Assembly (NCBI GenBank): GCA_049641805.1
Contig: JBARNX010000057.1
Span: 1-19,083 of the forward strand
Direction of reading: 5' to 3'
Source of the DNA: UBA5738 sp049641805
GTDB lineage: Bacteria > Patescibacteriota > Minisyncoccia > Minisyncoccales > UBA5738
DNA: 19,083 bases
Below the pieces are notes generated by a model. The model did no database searches. It was not told where the DNA came from and saw nothing but the letters and a program-made list of their open reading frames with translations. The position numbers and the translations under genes are program-made. Below, piece by piece: positions 13,343 to 19,083 of this stretch (its first letter is position 1; every line of letters begins with the position of its first letter).

Positions 13343-13543
13343 AAATCAAAAACCTCGCCCCAACGCTAAATCATTAAATTCAGCATTAGGGCGAGGTTTT
13401 TGATCGCGGTTCCACCTAAATTATTCCAATTGGAATATCTTGTTTTTTGCCTTAAAGCTTGGATATTAAGATTGCTTGATTAATGTCTAAGCAGCCCGGT
13501 TGGTAGCCGCGCCGATCGCCTTTTGGCAAATATTTGGTTGTGT
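13343..13543 (-). promoter_or_regulatory. T-box riboswitch (transcriptional) controlling thrS
   Basis: On the minus strand the leader contains GGTGGAACCGCG (13405-13416), the conserved T-box. The antiterminator folds exactly as the class requires: TTAGG pairs CCTAA and GCG pairs CGC around the TGGAACC bulge (13386-13419). The competing terminator (13348-13401) has a 15-pair stem, CCTCGCCCTAATGCT against AGCGTTGGGGCGAGG, followed by TTTTT, and shares the CCTCGCCCTAA strand with the antiterminator, so the two states exclude each other. Uncharged tRNA-Thr should favour antitermination. Upstream, GCGGC and GCTGC enclose a loop reading TACCAACCGG; ACC followed by A is a plausible threonine specifier. 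A canonical long Stem I is not evident, so that part is inference. Confidence 0.88.
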
Positions 13544-13547
13544 CCTA

Positions 13548-13576
13548 ATTTTACACTCCCGTTATAATTTTGTCAA
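13548..13576 (-). promoter_or_regulatory. Sigma-70-type promoter of the thrS leader
   Basis: On the minus strand TTGACA (13571-13576) and TAAAAT (13548-13553) are separated by 17 bases, a near-consensus promoter. The start should fall near 13541-13543, giving a leader of about 270 bases. The -35 hexamer overlaps the TGA stop codon of the upstream debranching-enzyme gene (13573-13575), so the two transcription units touch. Confidence 0.8.
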
Positions 13577-15348
13577 AATTTTTCGGAAGTATAACGGCAA
13601 AGTTCCAAAAATGTGGCGGCGCTCCATGCTTGGTTGGGGCAACCGGCGGATTCATACATTGCCGCGGAACTGATTTCGCCGGCACAGCCAATGGCGCCGT
13701 TCCATAATATATCGTTTTTACCGGCTTCAAAAATTTTTTCTATGCGATTTTTAAACTTTTTTTTATCGACGCGAGCCATCGCAATGGCGGCAATGTTGTT
13801 AATCCAAAACCAGCTGTCGCCGTTGTGATAGGCCGCGGGATTTTCTCCGGTATCGCGGCCGCAAAAACGCGGATCGTTCTTATCGATCGTGGCCAAACCG
13901 CCCCAATCAAGCCACAGTTTTTCCAGCGCGGCCTCAAAACAAACGCTCCATTCTTTTTTTGAAAGCAGGTCGGGATAAATATAGGCCGCCAAAAATATAT
14001 TGGGCCGGATCGTTAAATCCAGTTTGTTTTTATCAAAATCAAACCGGTCGCTCAAATTTTTTCCGTCAAAAAACAATTTTTTAACATCTTGTTTCAGCGT
14101 CTCTTCCAAGTTCGAATAATATTCCTTTTGCTTCTTATTGTCGGCGAGATCCGCGGCCAGCGCGTACATATTGAGCCGCAATGATTGTATTTCAATTACC
14201 GCGCCGGTTCGGTTCAAACTGTCCATCCAAGTTTTTTGGCCGTCAACATTTATCGCCAAACCATCGCGCGTGTTATTTTTCAAAAGATATTCAACCGAAC
14301 CCTCCAAGCATTCGCGGATTGCGGCGATTTCTTTGGTGTTGAATTTTCCCGACCGGTAAAAATCAAACGCCCGCAAAAACAACCAGCCGATACCGTCGGC
14401 GGTGTCAAAATGAAAATCATTCGCCTTTAATTCGCCCATCTGGCGCCAAAATATCTCAAGCGCGGTTCTCTGCTCAAATTGGCTCAAACCTTTCAGTGAA
14501 ACCGCCTCGTCCCTTTGCCAGAACTGGAAAAACCACGGCAAACCCGCGCGCAAACCGGCAGAACCTTCTTTTTTTGCGAAAAGCATTTTAAACGCGTTCT
14601 GCGCGCATATTATCGCGGCATCGTTTTCACTGCCGAGTTTTTTCGAACATTCGTTTTTTTGCAATCTCCGCTTGATATTTTCAAAATCGCGCCAGTATTC
14701 GCGTGCAATGCCCACCGCCTCCTCTTTTGAAAAACCGGCCGCGAAAACCAATTTTGACGCGGTAATTACCGCGGGCTTGAAAACCCAGCGCTCCCAAGGC
14801 GCGGATCCGCGGCCGCGGTCGAATCCATAATCGCGCAAAATCCATTCCTCTTTTATTTCCGCGGCCGTTATATCGCCGAGAACGGCGATAAAAACTTCGG
14901 AAAAACCAGAATCTTTCCCCTCGCAATAACGAACCAAGATCGCACCGTCTTCTTGCCAAACCTCGTGATTCCGGCCAATATCCGGGTTTTGATAGGGCTC
15001 TTTCACATCCAAAAAAAACTCGATCCGATCCGCCCGGCCAAATTCACATCCAAGGCAATCGGCCGCCGGCAGAAAAAAAGTTTGCACCGAATTTTTGCCG
15101 ATCCTTTTGATATTCCAAAAACTATTTTCGATCCCGATTGCCGAATCGCCGCCCGCAATCCCGATATCATCGATCACTTTTATGAGCTTGTTGCCGTCAT
15201 ATCCGAAAAACCAGCCTTGGTAACGGCTGGCCGGTTCGATTCCGGTCCACAAATAACTGCCGCCGCGGGCGAGCATCAAACTTGCGCCGCGCAGATCACC
15301 GACAGCCTTGTTTATTGATTTTTTCCCGCAGTTATGGATGAGTTCCAC
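13573..15348 (-). CDS. Amylo-alpha-1,6-glucosidase, glycogen debranching enzyme (GH133-like)
   Basis: The product of about 591 residues has an N-terminal beta domain (SYLWTGIEPASRYQGWFFGY) and a C-terminal alpha/alpha-barrel of the GDE_C type. Landmarks are GLPWFFQFWQRDEAVSLKGL, DTADGIGWLFLRAFDFY, GQKTWMDSLNRTGAVIEIQS, NPAAYHNGDSWFWINN and the C-terminal MYESAGCPNQAWSAATFLEL. These match amylo-alpha-1,6-glucosidases, which remove branch-point glucose from glycogen; RDE and TWMD are the likely acidic active-site regions. It is the last gene of the glycogen cluster. The start is uncertain: GTG at 15348 (used here) or TTG at 15354, both at the edge of the AT-rich palindrome. The stop overlaps the -35 of the thrS promoter. 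Confidence 0.85.
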   Translation of the reverse strand: MELIHNCGKKSINKAVGDLRGASLMLARGGSYLWTGIEPASRYQGWFFGYDGNKLIKVIDDIGIAGGDSAIGIENSFWNIKRIGKNSVQTFFLPAADCLGCEFGRADRIEFFLDVKEPYQNPDIGRNHEVWQEDGAILVRYCEGKDSGFSEVFIAVLGDITAAEIKEEWILRDYGFDRGRGSAPWERWVFKPAVITASKLVFAAGFSKEEAVGIAREYWRDFENIKRRLQKNECSKKLGSENDAAIICAQNAFKMLFAKKEGSAGLRAGLPWFFQFWQRDEAVSLKGLSQFEQRTALEIFWRQMGELKANDFHFDTADGIGWLFLRAFDFYRSGKFNTKEIAAIRECLEGSVEYLLKNNTRDGLAINVDGQKTWMDSLNRTGAVIEIQSLRLNMYALAADLADNKKQKEYYSNLEETLKQDVKKLFFDGKNLSDRFDFDKNKLDLTIRPNIFLAAYIYPDLLSKKEWSVCFEAALEKLWLDWGGLATIDKNDPRFCGRDTGENPAAYHNGDSWFWINNIAAIAMARVDKKKFKNRIEKIFEAGKNDILWNGAIGCAGEISSAAMYESAGCPNQAWSAATFLELCRYTSEKF

Positions 15349-15350
15349 GA

Positions 15351-15478
15351 TCAAAATTTAAAATGTAAGTATCAAAGATCAAAATGAAAGTTAAAAATGT
15401 TAAAATTTTCGAATTCAAACATTTTAAATTTTTTAATTGTCATTTTTAATTTTGATCTTTCAATTTTACATTTTCCAA
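15351..15478. repeat. AT-rich palindromic repeat A, between debranching enzyme and glycogen synthase
   Basis: This stretch of about 128 bases is almost only A/T with recurring ATCAAAATG-type words. Its left half (AAAATTTAAAATGTAA, then ATCAAAGATCAAAATGA) resembles the reverse complement of its right half (TTTTGATCTTTCAATTTTAC), so it can form a long imperfect hairpin. It shares extended near-identity with repeat B at 17601-17720. It contains the last codons and stop of the glycogen synthase gene and ends at the debranching-enzyme start. Confidence 0.75.
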
Positions 15479-17269
15479 TGCTTTATTGTGCGCTATTACA
15501 TAATTTTCCGCCAAATCCTCCCAATCAAAGTTGTTAACCATTTCGCGGGCATTGATTTTGTTGGCTACGCGGTCTTTCTGCGGCATAGTCGCGTAATCGT
15601 AAAGCATATCGCCCAATTGAGCGTCAATCTCGGCTTCGCTCTTGCTATCGTTGTTGACGATAAATATTCCCGGATTCTGCTTATCGCGCGGCAATCGCTT
15701 TATAAATCTGCCCAAACCGCTCAAATCGCTGGTGATTGCCGGTACGCCTTCGGCGGCCGCTTCAAGCGGAGTATACCCCCACGGTTCATAGTATGACGGG
15801 AAAACCCCCAAATGGCATCCTTGAATAGCCTCGCGAACATTAAGATTCAGCAGTTTATCGGTTCCGGTCAAATAAGCCGGATAAAAAACAACTTTTACCC
15901 GGTCGTCTTTCTTATTTTCCAAACCCGAGGCAACCAAACCTTTCAATATCTCGTCGTCGCGATATTCCAAATTATGGGTGCAAACCAAAGGATCGCCGGT
16001 ACGGCGGGTTTTCTTCAAACGCCGTTCAAGGTCGCGGTGCGGCTCATCGTCGTCAAAAACATCGGTATCCTTCAAATCCCGGCCGGCAAACAGCGAATAT
16101 AAAAAATTTTCAACCAAATTACCGGAGTTTTCCTCGACAAATTCTTTAACATCGAAATAATTGCCCCGATTTTCAATCAAATCGGGATTCACGCCATTGG
16201 TCTTTGCCGGAACCCACAGAAAAGCCACCACGCTCCTGCGGCTTTTTTCAGCCTTCAATCTTTGGTTTAAATCTCCCAGCGCCTTGATAAAAGAATCTAT
16301 TCCTTTGGCATGGTATTCGTAACGCGCCATCATAAAATAGAAAAGCGTATTTTTCAAATCGAAAACATAATGCGGAAAAAAATTATAGAAAAGGAATTCT
16401 CGAATGCGGGCGCGCTGAATGCGGTGTTTTATCGCCGCTTCCTCAAAACTCAAATAACCGCTCACATCCAAACCGTTGGGTAAAAAAACATCCGGCATCC
16501 GGCCCAGAAAATACTCGCATTCCACGCCGGTGATTTCGCTGACTGTGGTAAAAATCGTGCACGCGTTGGCCGCCGCTTTTTCCAAAAGATGTTTGGCCTG
16601 CACATGATAATTATAGGCTTCTTTGAGAGAATCGATACTATTGATATTGGAATAAATGTCCACGCCGTTAAAAGCCATACTCCGGCCGAGAGTGGTCGCG
16701 TGCGTGGTAAACACCGACGCCAAGTTGGAACAAAACTTTTTGGCAAAAAGCAGCGCGGCGCCGGCCAGCCATTCATGGCAATGGATAACGGTTTTCTTGC
16801 CATCGCGCGCGAACTTCAGCTGCTCAACCAGCCTAGCCACCGCGTAACCCCAGACCACCGGTTCGTCAAATTCAAAACCGGATTCCATCGAATCGATTTT
16901 ATAATGATCCCAAAGTTCCCGCTTGTAGCCGTTAATGTTGGGCCAAAGATTTTGGAAATCAATCAGAATCACCTGCGGATCGCCGTCAATCAACCAGCGG
17001 CCGAAACGGCAATGGATTCCCTGCCCTTCGAGATTGTCGAATATCTCTTTTAAACCGCCTTCAGGAGTTTTTTCTTCAAATTGATATTTTGAATTTTGCG
17101 CAAAATACGGGCCAACCATAATATAGTCTTGGCCGTAATGCCTAACCATCTGCACAGCCTTGGTCGCTAAAACCGTGTTAATGCCGCCGATTTTGTTGCA
17201 AACTTCCCAGGAAATTTCCAACAATAAATCAGCTTGCGGCAAAAGTTTTGCCTTTTTTGTTTCTCTCAT
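15446..17269 (-). CDS. Glycogen synthase, GT3 family
   Basis: The 607-residue cytosolic glycosyltransferase opens LLLEISWEVCNKIGGINTVL, the GT3 nucleotide-sugar loop (Gly-Gly near residues 28-29). It continues with VIHCHEWLAGAALLFA, VFTTHATTLGRSMAFNGVDI, VSEITGVECEYFLGRMPDVF and LPNGLDV. The C-terminal lobe has FPSYYEPWGYTPLEAAAEGV (about 490-509) with the catalytic-region Glu. This is the eukaryote-like GYS family rather than bacterial GlgA (GT5), so UDP-glucose is the expected donor, by family knowledge. It elongates alpha-1,4-glucan. I use ATG 17269; a TTG at 17281 is possible. The DUF5752 stop is 16 bases upstream. The final eight or so residues (NVKLKDQN) are encoded by the AT-rich repeat. 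Confidence 0.92.
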   Translation of the reverse strand: MRETKKAKLLPQADLLLEISWEVCNKIGGINTVLATKAVQMVRHYGQDYIMVGPYFAQNSKYQFEEKTPEGGLKEIFDNLEGQGIHCRFGRWLIDGDPQVILIDFQNLWPNINGYKRELWDHYKIDSMESGFEFDEPVVWGYAVARLVEQLKFARDGKKTVIHCHEWLAGAALLFAKKFCSNLASVFTTHATTLGRSMAFNGVDIYSNINSIDSLKEAYNYHVQAKHLLEKAAANACTIFTTVSEITGVECEYFLGRMPDVFLPNGLDVSGYLSFEEAAIKHRIQRARIREFLFYNFFPHYVFDLKNTLFYFMMARYEYHAKGIDSFIKALGDLNQRLKAEKSRRSVVAFLWVPAKTNGVNPDLIENRGNYFDVKEFVEENSGNLVENFLYSLFAGRDLKDTDVFDDDEPHRDLERRLKKTRRTGDPLVCTHNLEYRDDEILKGLVASGLENKKDDRVKVVFYPAYLTGTDKLLNLNVREAIQGCHLGVFPSYYEPWGYTPLEAAAEGVPAITSDLSGLGRFIKRLPRDKQNPGIFIVNNDSKSEAEIDAQLGDMLYDYATMPQKDRVANKINAREMVNNFDWEDLAENYVIAHNKALENVKLKDQN

Positions 17270-17285
17270 AAGATAACTCAAATTT

Positions 17286-17600
17286 TTACATTAAAAACGA
17301 CCAGAACTTGGGTATCTCGAGCTTGCTTTGTATCCTTTTGGCGGCGGTGCGCGGGCTCTTCACCTTGCGGATGGACGAACCCAACAAATTTTGTCCGAAT
17401 ATCTCTTCGATCCAATTGGCAAAATCGTTCTTTTCGGCGGTAACATGATAATTCCAAACCGACTCGTCCATTGTTTCAAGAGCGATCGCCAATTCTTTCA
17501 GATTTCTCAAAGTGCGGCCGTCGCTTAGCCAAAAACTTTTTTCCGGTTCAACATCGGCGATCATCGACGGCAACTTTTTTTTGGGAGCTGTTTTTTGCAT
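17286..17600 (-). CDS. DUF5752 family protein
   Basis: The 104-residue protein has a basic start (MQKTAPKKK) followed by KSFWLSDGRTLRNLKELAIA, LETMDESVWNYHVTAEKNDF and ANWIEEIFGQNLLGSSIRKV. This pattern, FWL-DGR, a helix, YHV with KNDFANWI, is that of DUF5752, a small cytosolic family of unknown biochemistry found beside carbohydrate-active genes. It lies inside the glycogen cluster, 16 bases before the GT3 gene, so it may regulate or bind the synthase or amylase (inference). It begins right after AT-rich repeat B, its ATG abutting the repeat edge. No enzyme motif is visible. Confidence 0.82.
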   Translation of the reverse strand: MQKTAPKKKLPSMIADVEPEKSFWLSDGRTLRNLKELAIALETMDESVWNYHVTAEKNDFANWIEEIFGQNLLGSSIRKVKSPRTAAKRIQSKLEIPKFWSFLM

Positions 17601-17720
17601 GAAAATTTAAAATGTAAATATCAAAGATCAAAATGACAGTTCAAAATGTTAAAATGTCGAGATTTACACACTTTATATTTTTACATTGTCATTTTTCATT
17701 TTGATTTTTCAATTTTTAAT
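17601..17720. repeat. AT-rich palindromic repeat B, between GH57 and DUF5752
   Basis: It shares the words AAAATTTAAAATGTAA, ATATCAAAGATCAAAATGA and GTCATTTTT with repeat A in the same order and orientation, diverging mainly in the centre. The two halves are roughly complementary, giving a long imperfect hairpin. It fills the whole gap between the GH57 and DUF5752 genes and encodes the stop of GH57. Confidence 0.75.
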
Positions 17721-18938
17721 TATGTTTACTGTTTCGGCCTTTTTTGACTCCAAAATTTTTTCCGCCTTAATCTTCAAATCATTATGGATATTCATAAACG
17801 CGATAAACGATTCGTAGGGACTTTCGTATGGATTGAAATATTTGTGTACATCGCCGTCGGAAAACCATTTGGTGCACATATAATAGAAGTGGTCGCTGGT
17901 TTGCAGTTTGCGCCACTCGTCCAACAGCGCCTCATCCTTTGTTTCCTTAATGGTATTTTCCAGCGCGTATGTATTTTCCAGCGCCGCCTGCTGCATTTTA
18001 TTGCCGTTCCACGCACTCAAATCGCGCTCCATATCCGCCCAAGAAACCAAACGGTGAAAATCCAATTCTCCGACCGGCTGGATTTCATCGATCAGCCGCG
18101 ACGGCAAAACGAATCGATTGCGCGGATTTTCCGAAATCTTCCAGAAAAGCGCTTTAAAAAATTTAAAAATTCCGGTCTCTTCCCATTGGTGTTCGCCGAA
18201 TGTTTCATAATCCATAAAGAGATTCAATGTTTGCGCGCCCGAATCAATGTTTAAAAGATTCACCCATTCGGCATATTTTTCCGCCGTGAGCGGCCATTCT
18301 TTCCATTCACGATTGGAAAAACGGAACCCGATATCATCGCTAAGCTTGTAATTGCGCGCCAGCAGGCGCAAAGAACCGTTTTTGGCCTTGTACAAAAAAT
18401 TGGGCGAACGCCATTGCAAAATTTCATCCCATCCTTCGGCCAACATTCCGGAAAATCCCATTTGCTCAACCATGGCGGCGATATTATTATTATACACTAA
18501 TTCCGTATTTCGGAAAAATTTCGGCGCGAAATCAAAATGTTTTTTTAAAGCGTTGTTCTGCAACGCCACTTGGTGGCGGAATTCATCCGCGGAATAAACC
18601 GAAGCCAAAGAGTGATAATAGGTTTCCGAAACCAATTCGCAGCAACCTGTGTCCACCAAATCCCTGAAACTTTTCAAAACTTCGGGGAACTCGGCCTCCA
18701 ATTGCTCCAGCAAAATTCCGGTGATGCTCAAACTCAATTTGAAACGCCCGCGCGATTTGCGGATCAAATCCAAAAACATCCGGTTGGCCGGCAAATAACT
18801 TTTGCGCGCGACTTTTTCCAAAATCCGCCGGTTGTTGTCATGATCGAAATAATCGCCGTGATTGCCAATGTCAAAGACCGAGAATTTTTTCAATCGCCGC
18901 GGCTGGTGGGTATGAAGATATAAACAAACATTAGGCAT
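17709..18938 (-). CDS. Glycoside hydrolase family 57 (alpha-amylase or glucan-acting enzyme)
   Basis: The 409-residue protein starts MPNVCLYLHTHQPRRL, with the GH57 HQP motif at residues 11-13. PKFFRNTELVYNN carries the likely nucleophile Glu146, and FMDYETFGEHQW the likely acid/base Asp243, followed by a SWAD motif near residue 300. The 400-residue length fits the short alpha-amylase-type GH57 enzymes rather than the longer branching enzymes. It acts on alpha-1,4-glucans in the cytosol, as no signal peptide is seen. It is the first gene of the glycogen cluster, followed by DUF5752, GT3 and the debranching enzyme. Exact specificity (hydrolase or transferase) cannot be decided by eye. I see no convincing promoter in the 60 bases upstream. 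Confidence 0.9.
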   Translation of the reverse strand: MPNVCLYLHTHQPRRLKKFSVFDIGNHGDYFDHDNNRRILEKVARKSYLPANRMFLDLIRKSRGRFKLSLSITGILLEQLEAEFPEVLKSFRDLVDTGCCELVSETYYHSLASVYSADEFRHQVALQNNALKKHFDFAPKFFRNTELVYNNNIAAMVEQMGFSGMLAEGWDEILQWRSPNFLYKAKNGSLRLLARNYKLSDDIGFRFSNREWKEWPLTAEKYAEWVNLLNIDSGAQTLNLFMDYETFGEHQWEETGIFKFFKALFWKISENPRNRFVLPSRLIDEIQPVGELDFHRLVSWADMERDLSAWNGNKMQQAALENTYALENTIKETKDEALLDEWRKLQTSDHFYYMCTKWFSDGDVHKYFNPYESPYESFIAFMNIHNDLKIKAEKILESKKAETVNIIKN

Positions 18939-18974
18939 AATAATAACTTTGAATTACGAAACCAGCATTTGGGG

Positions 18975-19007
18975 AAATTTGACTTCAGCTTTTGGGAAGT
19001 CAATTTT
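18975..19007 (-). terminator. Weak terminator-like hairpin at the end of the rightmost gene
   Basis: TTGACTTC (18979-18986) and GAAGTCAA (18996-19003) pair perfectly around a nine-base loop, with three or four further A-T pairs outside. The T-run on the minus strand is short (AAATTT). It starts at the stop codon of the partial gene and precedes the GH57 start by about 40 bases. Confidence 0.45.
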
Positions 19008-19083
19008 CACCGAATGCGGCGGTAACCGCGCGAATTCTGGCAGCCGATGAGCGCGCGCCGCTCGCAATCAAATTTCCACGATT
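19000..19083 (-). CDS. C-terminal end of an unrecognised gene (runs off the right edge)
   Basis: The minus strand is open from the edge to a TGA at 19000-19002, encoding NRGNLIASGARSSAARIRAV followed by TAAFGEN. The stretch is richer in G and C than the intergenic DNA beside it, and its stop sits at the base of a terminator-like hairpin. These points, and the common strand of all neighbours, favour a real 3' end. A plus-strand frame is also open here, and 27 residues are too few to name a family. Confidence 0.35.
   Translation of the reverse strand, partial: NRGNLIASGARSSAARIRAVTAAFGEN

Noticed and set aside
13348..13401. A simple intergenic terminator for the debranching-enzyme gene
   Set aside because: A promoter lies between that gene and the hairpin, and the hairpin shares its strand with a T-box antiterminator, so it is the thrS attenuator.

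Overview
This window looks like part of a Candidate Phyla Radiation (Patescibacteria, Parcubacteria-like) genome, probably from a metagenome assembly. The grounds are the gene mix (SIMPL protein, DUF4180, DUF5752, GT3 glycogen synthase with GH57 and a debranching enzyme), few clear Shine-Dalgarno sites, several TATAAT-like boxes almost touching start codons, and abundant short palindromic repeats between genes. This placement is inference from content, not a phylogenetic result. No tRNA, rRNA or CRISPR array was found.

Layout. (1) 1-3020, all minus strand: the 5' end of a BaiN/HI0933-type flavoprotein, a membrane HEAGH metalloprotease-like protein, a SIMPL (DUF541) protein, a 56-residue membrane protein, a broken DUF4180 copy, and a secreted DUF5666-like protein. 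(2) 3037-4990: a 197-bp inverted-repeat element, an MFS transporter, an 11-bp tandem array and the ABC-F terminator. (3) 4990-7313: an ABC-F ATPase, then a gene-free stretch with a 156-bp MITE-like element bounded by an 8-bp target duplication and carrying two REP-like hairpins. (4) 7314-9695, the only plus-strand genes: an L,D-transpeptidase and a YkuE-like metallophosphoesterase, probably one operon. (5) 9821-11326, minus: a frameshifted Nudix hydrolase, an intact DUF4180 protein and a LysE-family exporter, with two copies of a second hairpin repeat. (6) 11469-13576: threonyl-tRNA synthetase behind a T-box leader with its own promoter. (7) 13573-18938, minus: a glycogen cluster transcribed in the order GH57 amylase, DUF5752, GT3 glycogen synthase, GH133-type debranching enzyme. 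The end of one more gene enters at the right edge.

How the genes work together. The glycogen cluster joins polymer synthesis (GT3) with trimming and debranching (GH57, amylo-alpha-1,6-glucosidase), so it can both store and release glucose. Two of its junctions are occupied by long AT-rich palindromes that also supply the last codons of the preceding gene. The T-box lets uncharged tRNA-Thr raise thrS expression by antitermination: T-box, antiterminator and terminator can all be paired by eye. The L,D-transpeptidase and phosphoesterase point to cell-wall work at the membrane. The repeat families (GGGTCTA hairpins, ACATTCTCACATTCT hairpins, the 197-bp element, AT-rich palindromes) occupy nearly every longer intergenic gap and are the least explained part of the window.
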